Shown: one piece after another, positions 8,625 through 17,660 of the stretch
Layout: the number at the start of each line of letters is the position of its first letter
Numbering within the stretch: position 1 is the stretch's first letter
From: Microvirga alba
GTDB taxonomy: Bacteria > Pseudomonadota > Alphaproteobacteria > Rhizobiales > Beijerinckiaceae
Assembly (NCBI RefSeq): GCF_015694465.1
Contig: NZ_JADQDO010000006.1
Location: forward strand, 1 to 64,000
Length of the DNA: 64,000 bases
Direction of reading: 5' to 3'
Position numbers and translations under genes: made by a program
Notes under the pieces: generated by a model
Databases searched by the model: none
The model's input: only the letters and a program-made list of their open reading frames with translations
Told to the model about the DNA's origin: nothing

Positions 8625-9992
8625 TTATCGGACCAATGCTCCACGGCCCGTTGACGCGCTACCGGTGGGCAAATCGAGCCCTGCCTCGTCGCAGGCACCA
8701 TGCGCCAGAATCGAGCCCGTGCCAGTAACGGCGAGGTTCTCGATCACCAGGCCAAAGCAAGATTGGCCAGTGCTGGACTTGTTGACCGCACCGCTCAGCG
8801 TGACGTCTGCGTGCGGCAGATAGACCATCCCTGTGATGTTCCAGGTCGGGGCCTGGCCCGCCGCGGGGATATCGACGCCGGAAGTCAGGTTCGGATCCTG
8901 GTAAATGGCCATGCCCTTCCAGGGCCCCGTGGACGGCGCGGTTATGTCGAGGGTCCCGTCTCCGGTCGGAGTGTGAGTGTAGCTGCCGTTGGCGCCCGCG
9001 AAAACGACGGTGACGGCGGAGCCGCTCTCGGTTGCAAAGGTGCGGGCTTGAGGCCATCTGCCGGTGTAAAGCTGACCGTTCCAGATGACGATGACGGCTC
9101 CCTCGGGAGGCGTCCGGATCGTGACATCGAATGTCACCGTTAGGTCGCCGCACACGTGGGTGACCCCTCCCGTTAGAACGATCGTGTCTTTCCACTTGTT
9201 CGCCGCGGGGTAATCGAACGTCCCTTTCTGAGGGTATTTCCCCCCACAAGGGTCGGTAGACGGAATGTTCGGCTTCAACCCGACATAGGGATCTGCAAGT
9301 CGAGCCACGTTCGAGCGTTGGACCGCCCCGCAGCCATCATTTTCGTCGGCGGCATCGCCATAGTCGGCGCCAAGGTTGTGGCCGTTACAGCGCGCACCCG
9401 CATTCGACATGATGTTGCAACCGGACATACTTGCCCTTGGAGCGCCGTCCGCGCCGATCGCGATGCCGCTGTCCCCCAGCGCCAATACGCAGTATTCCCG
9501 CGGCATCGGATTGAGGCGCGCAACAGCAGTCGCACTGAGCTTTGTCTGAGGTGTGCCGGAGCTGTCGATCGCGGTGCCTTTGTAGCCGACCACCTGTGAC
9601 AGGAACAAAGGCACATACCCCGTGACAGTAGCACTGTAGCAATTTGCAGCACCGGATGGACAGGTCGCGTTATTCGACGCGACAACTGAAACGTCGTTTT
9701 CCCCGTCAACAAAACCGTATTTCGCAGCGGCCGCCTTGGCCTCGGCCCCGTAGTTCATGGTCCCGTTCGTCGCGGCGGCGATCGCCGCGGAGTCCGCCGC
9801 GTTCTGCATGGAACGCTCAGTGAGATACCAATAGGAGATTTCCACCCCGAGCCCGGTGACACCAATCAACACCGGCAGAGCCAGCGCGGTAAACACCGCG
9901 ACGCTACCACTCCGGTCGCCCGCGAAGCCTGCCATGCGGGACCGGACTGCTTCATATGCGGCTCTGGCCAGGACCAAAGCGAGCGATCTCAT
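8625..9992 (-). CDS. tadG: TadG-like pilus assembly protein
   Basis: 455 residues. The N-terminus holds the TadE/G-like segment DRSGSVAVFTALALPVLIGV (a membrane helix near residues 28-52) followed by EISYWYLTERSMQNAADSAAIAAA, which is typical of TadG proteins. The rest is a long periplasmic domain rich in Gly, Thr and Asn with paired cysteines, looking like repeated beta structure (segments around HVCGDLTVTFDVTI and ADVTLSGAVN). I see no clear von Willebrand A motif, unlike classical TadG. It is the first of three co-oriented minor pilin genes. Confidence 0.78.
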   Translation of the reverse strand: MRSLALVLARAAYEAVRSRMAGFAGDRSGSVAVFTALALPVLIGVTGLGVEISYWYLTERSMQNAADSAAIAAATNGTMNYGAEAKAAAAKYGFVDGENDVSVVASNNATCPSGAANCYSATVTGYVPLFLSQVVGYKGTAIDSSGTPQTKLSATAVARLNPMPREYCVLALGDSGIAIGADGAPRASMSGCNIMSNAGARCNGHNLGADYGDAADENDGCGAVQRSNVARLADPYVGLKPNIPSTDPCGGKYPQKGTFDYPAANKWKDTIVLTGGVTHVCGDLTVTFDVTIRTPPEGAVIVIWNGQLYTGRWPQARTFATESGSAVTVVFAGANGSYTHTPTGDGTLDITAPSTGPWKGMAIYQDPNLTSGVDIPAAGQAPTWNITGMVYLPHADVTLSGAVNKSSTGQSCFGLVIENLAVTGTGSILAHGACDEAGLDLPTGSASTGRGALVR

Positions 9993-10130
9993 GTTGCCGC
10001 CCTTATGATGATTGGTTGTTTCCGCGCCCCGAACCCGCCCTTCGCTCGTGTCTCCACAAGCAGCATTCTTGGCGCCGACGCAGGGAAACTCGGTGCAGTC
10101 AAAGCTGCAGGCGGCGAATGCGGCTGCCGT

Positions 10131-10853
10131 TCACTCAACATGGAGCCCCTCATGCGGAGGGCGTCTCAAAAGGGAAAGCTTTCGGCTTGGATTTGGACGT
10201 GCGCTGGCTGCCGCGACTGCCGCACGATTGTTCACGCCCAAGTAACGGAAAATCGCGGCTACATGGATTTTCACCGTCCCCTCGCCCAGCTTGAGAACTG
10301 ACGCGATCTCTTTGTTCGGCTTGCCTTGAACCAACAGCTCGAGAACGTCCATTTGGCGCGGGGTCAACGGGCTTCGCGCCATCGCGTCGGAGAAAGCGGA
10401 CAGGTCAGGCAGCCTGATGGCCGCGTCCGGAATCTGGGGCGCCACCTCGGCCAGTGACGGCGGCACATAAATTCCCCCACCAAGGACAAGGCGGAGCGCA
10501 GCGGTCAGTTCTGCAATGCTCAGGCTCTTGGGGATATATCCATGGACGCCGGATTCCAGCGCTGACAGAATGCTGCGCCTTGAATTCGAGACCGACGTGA
10601 CGGCCACCTTTGTCTCAGGAAAACACGACCTGACCATCCGGAGACTTGCCGCGTCTTTCATTCCCAGGGTGGAGAGATCCAGAAGGGCGACGGATACGTC
10701 CGCCTGCTCAAGAAGATGCCCCCTCGCCTCATCGAAAGACTGGGCCTCGACCACGTCGGAGAAGCCGAATTCGCGCATCAGAAGGCCACCGACAGCCAGC
10801 CGGAAATAGACGTCGACGTCAGCGATGAGCGCGATGCGTGCGGCGGCTGCCAC
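10131..10853 (-). CDS. NarL/LuxR-family response regulator
   Basis: 240 residues. The receiver domain (about 5-120) has an acidic pocket (Asp12/Asp14), phosphoacceptor Asp59 in ALLDLS, Ser87 and Lys109 in GYIPKS. A LuxR-type helix-turn-helix follows (about 163-220) with LTPRQMDVLELLVQGKPNKEIA and EGTVKIHVAAIFRYLGV. No histidine kinase lies nearby. Its position at the end of the tad locus makes it a candidate regulator of pilus genes, perhaps through the repeats before flp; that link is inference. Confidence 0.85.
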   Translation of the reverse strand: MAAAARIALIADVDVYFRLAVGGLLMREFGFSDVVEAQSFDEARGHLLEQADVSVALLDLSTLGMKDAASLRMVRSCFPETKVAVTSVSNSRRSILSALESGVHGYIPKSLSIAELTAALRLVLGGGIYVPPSLAEVAPQIPDAAIRLPDLSAFSDAMARSPLTPRQMDVLELLVQGKPNKEIASVLKLGEGTVKIHVAAIFRYLGVNNRAAVAAASARPNPSRKLSLLRRPPHEGLHVE

Positions 10854-11097
10854 TGGGAGTCTCCTCTGACGAGAAGTCGATGTTACCTACCTGCAAGTTG
10901 CTGATCAGCCTTGCCGCCCAGCCGTCTCTGCAGCTTGAAAAGGCGTCTCGGGCTTATGCAACATCACTCGTAGCATGACACCAAATATTTAATGATATAA
11001 TGATGCAATACTTCGGAAAGGTCAAGATCGCCGACCCGGCCTAGGGCCTTCCCATCCACCAGATTAGCCCAGGCTCAAGACTGCGGAGGGGCTGGCT
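10854..11097. promoter_or_regulatory. AT-rich divergent region upstream of the response regulator
   Basis: Most of this stretch carries no gene. Around 10,980-11,005 it is markedly AT-rich, with a perfect TATAAT at 10996-11001 on the plus strand and similar -10-like hexamers on the minus strand. It could hold promoters for the response regulator (leftward) and for the small gene at 11098 (rightward). No good -35 element is visible, so this is only a candidate. Confidence 0.35.
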
Positions 11098-11280
11098 TTG
11101 AACAACATTGTGTCGAACCTGGGCGACCTCGTCTGCGTTGGGGTCAGCGCGCTTGATATTCGTGTTCTGAACTCAAGCTGCGCGGCAAGATCCAGCACCA
11201 TCACAATCGGATACCTGCTCTTGGCGGCGATCATCGCCGTCGCGGTCGCGTTCTTCCTGAAATCCCGTGGGCCCGCCTGA
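11098..11280 (+). CDS. Possible small membrane protein
   Basis: A 60-residue frame starting with TTG at 11098. In its favour are a strong ribosome-binding sequence GGAGGG seven bases before the TTG and a C-terminal membrane helix (residues about 35-55, ITIGYLLLAAIIAVAVAFFL) ending in a short basic tail. The N-terminal half has no recognisable features. I do not recognise a family, and the opposite strand is also open, so it may be spurious. Confidence 0.35.
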   Translation: MNNIVSNLGDLVCVGVSALDIRVLNSSCAARSSTITIGYLLLAAIIAVAVAFFLKSRGPA

Positions 11281-11327
11281 ACCGCGAGACCCGAATTGCG
11301 CCGAACCAAGTGTAGGGTACCGCGGCC

Positions 11328-11903
11328 CTAGCCTCGGGCGTGGAAACAGAGCCCCTCGAACCCGTAGATGTTACCCAGGCTGTTATCGAGGTCGTGCAAT
11401 TTGAATTGCATGGCTGTTCCGGGCCGGAACGCGCGCGTCTCGGGGCCTTTGAACAGAACGACCTCCAGTCGGGCGGGATTTTTGCGCAGCAGGTTCAAAA
11501 TCCCCTGCAAAACGGAATCGCTGAAGGCTGACGTTTCCCGGAACTCGAAGCTCCCATCGTCAAAAAAAAGCACCGTTGGATAAATCGGGAACGATGGACC
11601 TTTCTGGTCCTGGAACCATCCGCGAACAATAGCTCGACCGCTGGACGACGCGTGGATGCTTGGGCGCTGGAGAATATCGCCGATCTGGAACCTGACCCGG
11701 CGCACACCCGGCTCACAGGTCAGGATGAGCAGCCCCTGCCGGCTTGACCGGCTCCCTTGCACGGGAATGGCGATGTCAGTTCGCAGAAGAACAAAATCGC
11801 CAGACAGGCGTTCCAGCTGCCACCCGCTCCGACCTGCCTCAAAGTCCTGCGCGCCGGCCTGACCTGCGGCCAGGACACCGAGCAGAACACATATTTTCTT
11901 CAT
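11328..11903 (-). CDS. Exported hypothetical protein
   Basis: 191 residues with a short signal peptide (residues 1-18, MKKICVLLGVLAAGQAGAQ, cut after AGA). The mature part alternates short hydrophobic and charged segments as in a beta-rich periplasmic domain, and has two cysteines (in LILTCEPG and EGLCFHARG). I do not recognise the family. It stands alone between the small frame at 11098 and the tRNA gene. The coding call rests on the signal peptide, length and balanced composition. Confidence 0.6.
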   Translation of the reverse strand: MKKICVLLGVLAAGQAGAQDFEAGRSGWQLERLSGDFVLLRTDIAIPVQGSRSSRQGLLILTCEPGVRRVRFQIGDILQRPSIHASSSGRAIVRGWFQDQKGPSFPIYPTVLFFDDGSFEFRETSAFSDSVLQGILNLLRKNPARLEVVLFKGPETRAFRPGTAMQFKLHDLDNSLGNIYGFEGLCFHARG

Positions 11904-12109
11904 GCTCTTGAGCCGATCGAGAGATTCTCGCGAAAGGTTAAGCCGCGATCAGATTTTTTCAAGCTCGGAGATAGCGTTCACTCACCCTGTAGATTGTCGC
12001 CGATCTTGAGAGCAGCGCGCCTACTCCGATGAACAGGCTGGATACAACCGGGTGCTTGGGTGGTCAGAACCAAACTGGAACCACAAGCTCAACCGATTGA
12101 AAACATTGG

Positions 12110-12182
12110 TGGGCCCGCCCGGACTCGAACCGGGAACCAGACCGTTATGAGCGGCCGGCTCTAACCATTGAGCTACAGGCCC
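12110..12182 (-). tRNA. tRNA with CAT anticodon, probably tRNA-Ile2
   Basis: Reading leftward, the 73 bases fold as a complete cloverleaf: acceptor GGGCCTG/CGGGCCC, D arm GCTC/GAGC with an eight-base loop, anticodon stem GGCCG/CGGTC with loop CTCATAA, T arm CCCGG/CCGGG with TTCGAGT. The CCA end is encoded (12109-12107). CAT could mean initiator Met, elongator Met or Ile2 with lysidine. The short D loop AATGGTTA and variable loop TGGTT look like Ile2, which reads AUA after TilS modification. The type call is by similarity recalled, not by search. Confidence 0.85.
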
Positions 12183-12771
12183 TTCCAAGGAGGGCAAGAA
12201 TTCTAGCTACATAAGAAAGGCTTTCGCCCCCTCACATGCTTCGTTCACCCTGGAACACGTCCCCTATCCGCCCCTTAGAACAGAGGTTGATCGGAAAAGG
12301 AAGCGGCTCGGAATGTCCGAGCCGGTCATGTTCTTGTGGCACATATTCTGATCCGTCAAGCCGCATTTGCCAACGCCCTCGCCTTTCGCCGCCCATCCCG
12401 CGTCCCGAGGCCAGACGGTCGGAAGGAAATACGTGGAGAGGAGGTGCACAGGCGACCTGGGTTACCTTGGCACGGCAACCGCCAATCGGATTGTCCGAAG
12501 GGTGGTGGCCGCGGATATTCTCCGACATCGGGCCCTTTCATGCGCGGGTTCGACGAAGACCTGCTGTCTAGCCCAGCGCGATTCTGGGGCCGCGCTTATG
12601 TTCTCCTTGTGATGGAGGCCCGGAGGCAGTTCAGACATCTTGACGCCTCCACTAACCACCCATCAGATCGGCGGACCGGTATGGCGGACCGTGAGGAGCA
12701 TGCCATCGGAAACGCGAAGCGGTTCGAACCGGGCGAATTTCGTTCGCTTCTATAGATTTTGGAAGACTTGG
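12183..12771. other. Long stretch without a supported gene
   Basis: About 590 bases between the tRNA and the next gene. Overlapping open frames exist on both strands, but their translations are rich in Arg, Pro and Ser and lack any domain, signal or membrane pattern, so I treat them as chance. One clear inverted repeat, GGCTCGGA (12305-12312) and TCCGAGCC (12316-12323), makes an 8-base stem; read leftward it runs into CTTCCTTTTCC and may be a weak terminator. Confidence 0.4.
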
Positions 12772-13095
12772 ATGTCTGAGTTGCATCAACAGATCGCTGA
12801 CCTGGAAGCGGAAATCGAGACCCTTTCAGACACAGCGGAAGGGGTCCGAAAAACCATCCTGGTGGCCAAGGTGGCGATGGGCGGCGGCGCCCTGTCGGTT
12901 CTGACATTCATGATCGGGCCGTTCCACGTCGAGCCCCTTGTTTTGGTGGCAGGGATCGCCGCCGTCTTCGGTGGCATCGCACTCTATGGATCGAACAGGA
13001 GCACCCTTGATGACATCCGCGCCAGCATCAGGTCGCACGAGGCGCGCCGGGCCGCGATGATCGATGAATTGGAGCTTCCCGCCATCAAGGCATAG
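12772..13095 (+). CDS. Small two-helix membrane protein of unknown function
   Basis: 107 residues. A predicted coiled coil (about 1-28, HQQIADLEAEIETLSDTAEG) is followed by two membrane helices (about 32-50 and 55-73) and a charged helical tail (DDIRASIRSHEARRAAMIDE). The ATG at 12772 was preferred because upstream in-frame residues are of atypical composition and the coiled coil begins directly after it. No family recognised. Single gene, unrelated neighbours. Confidence 0.6.
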   Translation: MSELHQQIADLEAEIETLSDTAEGVRKTILVAKVAMGGGALSVLTFMIGPFHVEPLVLVAGIAAVFGGIALYGSNRSTLDDIRASIRSHEARRAAMIDELELPAIKA

Positions 13096-13246
13096 CGCGC
13101 GCCAAAGCCGATAATGCGGTTGCAACGCGCACAGGCGATCGCTAGAGCGGCTGCGGAGCGCTGCTGGGATAACCCCGAATAGTCAGCAGCCGTCGTGCCG
13201 AAACCAAGTAAATGGTTGTCACGATCTGTAGGCGCAGGAGTAAGGC

Positions 13247-13537
13247 ATGGCCGAAATTATCGCATTCGAGGACATCAAGAAGGATGCCGAGCAATGCGAA
13301 GTTTTGGTGCTGTTCAAAGCCAAGCCCGCATCCAAAACCCGCCCCCGCGGCGGAGGGAAAAAGCTCGAGTTTCCGAGTTCCCGTCCCGGCATTTCCGGCA
13401 ATCTTAGCGATCTGTTCGAGCAAGCGAGCGCCGTTGTCACGCGTCATTACGATGGCGACAAGAGAGTGCCCGACGCCGTGGCGGAAAAGTGCCTCGAACT
13501 CTTGAAAGCTCTCTCGAAACACGCGGAGCCGGAATGA
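13247..13537 (+). CDS. Small hypothetical protein
   Basis: 96 residues, soluble, no signal peptide. The N-terminus (AEIIAFEDIKKDAEQCEVLV) looks like a cytosolic alpha/beta fold; a basic Gly-rich stretch (KTRPRGGGKK) lies near residues 30-40 and the C-terminus is helical (DAVAEKCLELLKALSKHAEP). The frame starts with an ATG preceded by GGAG (in aggag, about eight bases upstream). I do not recognise it. The opposite strand is also open, but this frame has the better composition. Confidence 0.55.
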   Translation: MAEIIAFEDIKKDAEQCEVLVLFKAKPASKTRPRGGGKKLEFPSSRPGISGNLSDLFEQASAVVTRHYDGDKRVPDAVAEKCLELLKALSKHAEPE

Positions 13538-13586
13538 GGAGCCGGGCGCCATCAAACAGCGCCCTTCGAACCGCTGGGATGCTTGA

Positions 13587-13925
13587 CTAACTCGTCGTTG
13601 CTGCGCAGCGGCGCCAGGTCTCGGACTGCCGGTCGGCGCGGCCGAACCGGATCTCCACCTGAACCTCGCTCAACAGGCGCAGGGAGACCTCCTGCCCACG
13701 ATCCGGCTCGCTTTCCGGAACGGAGTAAAGAAACGAGTGGCGCGTGTAAGAGCCTTCAACACGCGTGCCGGCTGGGGTAACGATCGCCGGGCCCTGGATC
13801 GATAGATGTCGCCCATCGCTGCTGCACCAATGGCCGTCGATGGAATCCGCCAAAACGGGTTGTGCGCCAAGGAATGCGGCGAAAAACCCATAAGCGACAA
13901 GGAACTTCCAGGATCTTCTCGACAT
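13587..13925 (-). CDS. Exported hypothetical protein
   Basis: 112 residues. A signal peptide (residues about 1-27, ending PVLADS) precedes a small domain starting IDGHWCSSDGRHLSIQGPAI with two cysteines, one near each end of the mature chain. That N-terminal pattern (DGxWCxxDGxxLxIxGP) resembles small alphaproteobacterial periplasmic proteins that I have seen only as hypotheticals. Monocistronic; the following 273 bases hold no gene. Confidence 0.55.
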   Translation of the reverse strand: MSRRSWKFLVAYGFFAAFLGAQPVLADSIDGHWCSSDGRHLSIQGPAIVTPAGTRVEGSYTRHSFLYSVPESEPDRGQEVSLRLLSEVQVEIRFGRADRQSETWRRCAATTS

Positions 13926-14198
13926 CGCACTCTCCGCTCGTGACTTTGCCAGCTCGCAGACGTCTATGCTGTTCTGATTGAATACGACCCGACCGACATC
14001 GGCAAGTCCATCGCGTCGGGTTGAGCGGCCTCGGATGACGGCAAGGCCCCATTCTCAGACGCGACGCCGTCATTCCCAACCTCACTCCTGTCGAGCGGCA
14101 AGCTACCTTTCGCGAGGCTGACTTCGTGCCCTTCGCCTGAGATGACGTAAAGTTACTATTAATCTAAAAGGGCTCTAAATTCTTGCGGGAGGGCCAAC

Positions 14199-14831
14199 AT
14201 GGAACTGGTCAAAACCATTAATGGTCAGGAAATCGACTTCTGGACCTGGCGAGGTTTCGTCAATGCCACGTGGGTTGTGACGAAAGCATCTGGCGATTCG
14301 GCGCAAACGGCCCAGGCGAAAAAGTCTATCGAGGTCCGCATCGTTTCGGAGGACGGCTCGAAGCGGACTGTGACCCTGCCGGATTCGGTCAAAGTCGCGC
14401 CTCACGATGACGTATCGCTTCTTTATGCCCGCAAGGTGATCGATGAACGCGGCCCGCTCGTCGGCATCGTCAATCATACAGCGGGTCGGACCTGGGCCTT
14501 CCCACGAGGCGCGGGTCCGGTCGATTACAAACATCCCTTCCCGTTCGCTCTTGTGAAGGCGGCTGAGCGTTACACCCTTTTCGCTGCCGCATTGGTGCTG
14601 TCGGGGCTCACCATCCTGTGGCTTCAGTATCAGGCCGAACTCGCTTTTTCGTTCTCGTCGTGGGCCATCATCGGCATCATCGAATTGGCAATACTCTGGC
14701 TCCTGAAATTCGCCGCGAACAAACGGCAGGCAAGGATCGATCAAACCGTCGTCGAGGAAATCGAGTCGACCCTGAAGAAGACCTCCTACGAACCGGTCCG
14801 CGCGCAGTCCGAGCCCGAAGCTGCTGCTTGA
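14199..14831 (+). CDS. Membrane protein of unknown function
   Basis: 210 residues. The N-terminal 120 residues are soluble and beta-rich (MELVKTINGQEIDFWTWRGF; GSKRTVTLPDSVKVAPHDDV), resembling a ligand or polypeptide-binding module. Two membrane helices follow (about 128-146 and 151-169). The C-terminal tail is charged and ends in an acidic, Ala-rich segment. GGAGGG lies about eight bases before the ATG. No family recognised. The next gene converges on it. Confidence 0.6.
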   Translation: MELVKTINGQEIDFWTWRGFVNATWVVTKASGDSAQTAQAKKSIEVRIVSEDGSKRTVTLPDSVKVAPHDDVSLLYARKVIDERGPLVGIVNHTAGRTWAFPRGAGPVDYKHPFPFALVKAAERYTLFAAALVLSGLTILWLQYQAELAFSFSSWAIIGIIELAILWLLKFAANKRQARIDQTVVEEIESTLKKTSYEPVRAQSEPEAAA

Positions 14832-14874
14832 GGTCCGAGAGGTCGAGTGCGCGGAGTCGACGGTCGCTCGCGGA

Positions 14875-15612
14875 TCATTTCCGTCGCTGATAGGCCCCTG
14901 AGAACGAAACGTTCATGCCGCCGCAATTCCGGTTGTCCTCGACAAGCAGGAATGAGCCGACAAGGCGCATCCGGACACGGCAATCATAATCGTCACCTTG
15001 CGTATAAGGCAGGGTCTTGTCGTCACCCATCGTGAAGGCGAGAGACCCTCCATCGGGAACGGTCGTCGCACTGATCTCGCCCAGATTGACCGCTCCACGT
15101 TTCACGCGGGCCGGATCAAGCGCGCCGAACGTCGCCTCGCCCGAGATCTTGATGTCAGAATTCGATTTCGCGGTCTTCTCGATCGAGATCTTTTGCTCGG
15201 GGCCTCCCTTCCATTGGCCAACCCAGTCCTCCGGGCGAAAGCTTGTCTGGTTCGGCACGATGGCGATGGCGGAGCGCGGCAACCAACCGGCGCGCGTCAG
15301 TCCCTTGCTGTTGACGTAGTCGGCGCAGACGAAATTCTCGCCGATGGTGCTGACGATCACCTGATCCCCCTGCACCAGATAGCCCTTCTCGCGGCAAGCG
15401 GCATCGTTGCTCGGGCAGCTGTTCTGGGTGCTGCGATTCTTGACGAAGTTCACCCGGTCTGTGTTTGAATCGACCTTGCCAATAGCGATTGCGACCTTGG
15501 GATCCAGGCTTTGAAACCCATCGCAATTGCCGTCATCGGCATGTGCCAGAGACACCGATGCCACGCTTGCGAGCAAGGTCACTGCACCAAGAACATTATT
15601 ACGGATCGCCAT
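14875..15612 (-). CDS. Periplasmic hypothetical protein with SH3-like region
   Basis: 245 residues. Signal peptide to about residue 25 (SVSLAHADD). Residues about 40-120 resemble a bacterial SH3 arrangement (KNRSTQNSCPSNDAACREKG; GDQVIVSTIGENFVCADYVN; GLTRAGWLPRSAIAIV). The C-terminal half contains WVGQWKGGPEQKISIEK and ends DDYDCRVRMRLVGSFLLVEDNRNCGGMNVSFSG, a lysozyme-inhibitor or lipocalin-like beta pattern. The five to six cysteines suggest disulphides. Function unknown; it lies 44 bases before the cyclase gene on the opposite side. Confidence 0.6.
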   Translation of the reverse strand: MAIRNNVLGAVTLLASVASVSLAHADDGNCDGFQSLDPKVAIAIGKVDSNTDRVNFVKNRSTQNSCPSNDAACREKGYLVQGDQVIVSTIGENFVCADYVNSKGLTRAGWLPRSAIAIVPNQTSFRPEDWVGQWKGGPEQKISIEKTAKSNSDIKISGEATFGALDPARVKRGAVNLGEISATTVPDGGSLAFTMGDDKTLPYTQGDDYDCRVRMRLVGSFLLVEDNRNCGGMNVSFSGAYQRRK

Positions 15613-15656
15613 TGTCCAAGTCCCTCCCGCACGCGTTCAGAGAGACAGGCTTAGGC

Positions 15657-16877
15657 TTACGGCTTGAAGACTTCAATCTGCTCTTCGAATCCTTCGACAC
15701 GATGAGAACCGAGGCACGTCGGATTGCCCCAGAGGTGATTGACGAAGGACTTCGACATCAGGAGCGGCTCGCCGAGACGCTTGTTCAAATCCGCGATGCG
15801 GCTCGCGAGATTCACGTCCCGCCCGATGACGGTGAAATCGAGGCGACGGCCTGAGCCGACATTGCCGTAAGCGGCATCTCCGTGATGCAGAGCGATGCCC
15901 ACATTGATGGAAACCGGAAAACGACCTTCATTGTTCGCAGCCTCGATACGCCGCAGAGCCCTGGTCGCGGCGGAGAGCGCCGATTGCGGCGCGCCGCCTG
16001 TGTCGTCGCCCCGGTCGCGGATGATCGCCAGGAGCCCGTCGCCGAGATACTTGAGCACCTCGCCGCCCTCCTCCTCGATGGGCGGAACAAGGCAGTCGAA
16101 ATAATTGTTCAAGAGGTCGACCGCGTCCTCCGGGCTCAAGGTCGAAGAGATACGCGTATAGTCACGCATGTCGGCGAACAGAATGGCCGAGCGGATTCGC
16201 GTGACCTGTCCACGCAGGATCGCGCCGGAGAGAATCGCCCGGTGCGGCTCATCACCCACATAGATGCGCAGCACCTCATCGAGGCGGTTGCTCGTGGCGC
16301 GTAGCTCCGTCACCAGGGCGAAGGACGGCATGACGAGGCGCAGGATCTTCAAGCCCTGCTCGCCGAAACCTTCCGAAGCGCGCGTGGCGAACGAAATGCC
16401 GTTCTCGGCTCCGTTCATGAAGCGGAACGGGATGACGATGTAGTGACGAAAGCCTGCTTCCTTCAACTCAGGCACGATCGGGAAAAGATCGTCCGGCGTC
16501 TCCGTGAGATCGAGGAAGAGCCATTCCCCGGTACGGTTCACATGGGCGAAGGGACTGCTCTGGTAGACCACATCGCGACGCGCGCCGTGAGGCAGATAGC
16601 GCACGACCGTCCCCTCCTCCGGAGTCCAGAATCGGCCGATCCCGGCATATTCCGAATGCAACGCTTCGATGGCCATGGCGGCGCGCTCGACAGGAACGCC
16701 CAAGTCCCGCAATCCCTCGACGAAGCCCGTCAACACCTCGTTCGTGTCCTCGATGCGGGCGGCGACCGTGACCAGCCAGTCCCGCAGCGCCATGATGCGC
16801 GAAAGAAGTGCGGGCTCGAGGCTCCGGGCGACGGTCAACAGGTCTTCGTGAAGAATGGATGCGGGAGATGAGGTCAT
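15657..16877 (-). CDS. Class III adenylate/guanylate cyclase
   Basis: 406 residues from ATG 16877 (414 from an in-frame ATG at 16901). The N-terminal half (about 10-215) looks like a GAF-type sensory module. The catalytic domain starts at SAILFADMRDYTRISS, which supplies the first metal aspartate, followed by GGEVLKYLGDGLLAIIRD with the second and LDFTVIGRDVNLASRIADLN near the end. These are the class III cyclase signatures; base specificity cannot be read safely. It is monocistronic and divergent from the oxygenase gene at 17007. Confidence 0.85.
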   Translation of the reverse strand: MTSSPASILHEDLLTVARSLEPALLSRIMALRDWLVTVAARIEDTNEVLTGFVEGLRDLGVPVERAAMAIEALHSEYAGIGRFWTPEEGTVVRYLPHGARRDVVYQSSPFAHVNRTGEWLFLDLTETPDDLFPIVPELKEAGFRHYIVIPFRFMNGAENGISFATRASEGFGEQGLKILRLVMPSFALVTELRATSNRLDEVLRIYVGDEPHRAILSGAILRGQVTRIRSAILFADMRDYTRISSTLSPEDAVDLLNNYFDCLVPPIEEEGGEVLKYLGDGLLAIIRDRGDDTGGAPQSALSAATRALRRIEAANNEGRFPVSINVGIALHHGDAAYGNVGSGRRLDFTVIGRDVNLASRIADLNKRLGEPLLMSKSFVNHLWGNPTCLGSHRVEGFEEQIEVFKP

Positions 16878-17006
16878 GAAGCCAAGGTGGGTCAGGCTCA
16901 TGCGTCCTGCAAGCCGCGCGGGGCGATCTGCGGGGAAAAAGCTGGCAGCCTTCCTCCGGGACCGGTATTTTTGACAGAACCCGTTCTGCGTTTTAGAGCC
17001 GAGCTT

Positions 17007-17627
17007 ATGGCAACCATCGACACGCTTTTCGTCACCAAGGTCTACCGAGCCGAACTGGCAGGCGCGAAGGCCGAACGCCTCAATGCGGAACTCGAAGCCG
17101 CCAGCTTGTCCATCGCCGAAGACGATGAGGCCGGTCAGCGCTGGTGCGCGAAGAATGGCTATCCGGGCTACACGTCCTACGCATCGCTGAACGACCTGCC
17201 CTGGCGCGTGCCGGTGTTCGGCGAACTCCTGAAAGCCCTCGACAGCCATGTGGCGGCCTTCGCCAAGGAGCTCGAATTCGATCTGAAGGGCCGCAAGCTC
17301 GTTCTCGACAGCCTGTGGATCAACATTCTGCCCCCGGGCGGCGTGCACACCTCGCACATCCACCCGCATTCGGTGATCAGCGGCACTTATTATGTGACGA
17401 TCCCGGAAGGCGCGAGCGCGCTCAAGCTTGAGGACCCGCGCCTCGGCTTCATGATGGCGGCCCCGCCCCGCAAGGCCAAGGCGAAGCAGGAAAACCGGCA
17501 ATTCGCTTATATGAAGCCAAGCCCGGGCACGGTGCTTTTGTGGGAAAGCTGGCTGCGCCACGAGGTGCCCGTCAACGAGGCCGAGGGCGAGCGTATCAGC
17601 ATCAGTTTCAATTACGCCTGGCAGTAA
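17007..17627 (+). CDS. 2-oxoglutarate/Fe(II) oxygenase-like protein (TIGR02466 type)
   Basis: 206 residues. The core reads WINILPPGGVHTSHIHPHSVISGTYYV, with a His-rich metal motif, then SPGTVLLWESWLRHEVPVNE with the distal His and ERISISFNYAW at the end. This is the pattern of the putative 2OG-Fe(II) oxygenase family often annotated TIGR02466. The substrate is unknown. The ATG at 17007 is preceded by a GAG-rich sequence, and residues upstream have no homology-like character. It converges with a second iron oxygenase gene 33 bases downstream. Confidence 0.75.
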   Translation: MATIDTLFVTKVYRAELAGAKAERLNAELEAASLSIAEDDEAGQRWCAKNGYPGYTSYASLNDLPWRVPVFGELLKALDSHVAAFAKELEFDLKGRKLVLDSLWINILPPGGVHTSHIHPHSVISGTYYVTIPEGASALKLEDPRLGFMMAAPPRKAKAKQENRQFAYMKPSPGTVLLWESWLRHEVPVNEAEGERISISFNYAWQ

Positions 17628-17660
17628 CCGAGGTGAACACCTCATTTGGCGTAAGAAGCT

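Noticed and set aside
12717..12745. GGTTCGAACC as the T arm of a second tRNA
   Set aside because: No acceptor, D or anticodon arms can be drawn around it; it is a chance palindrome.
12236..12755. Two overlapping rightward frames of 111 and 139 codons after the tRNA
   Set aside because: Arg/Pro/Ser-rich, no domain or signal, conflicting frames on both strands and no good ribosome site.
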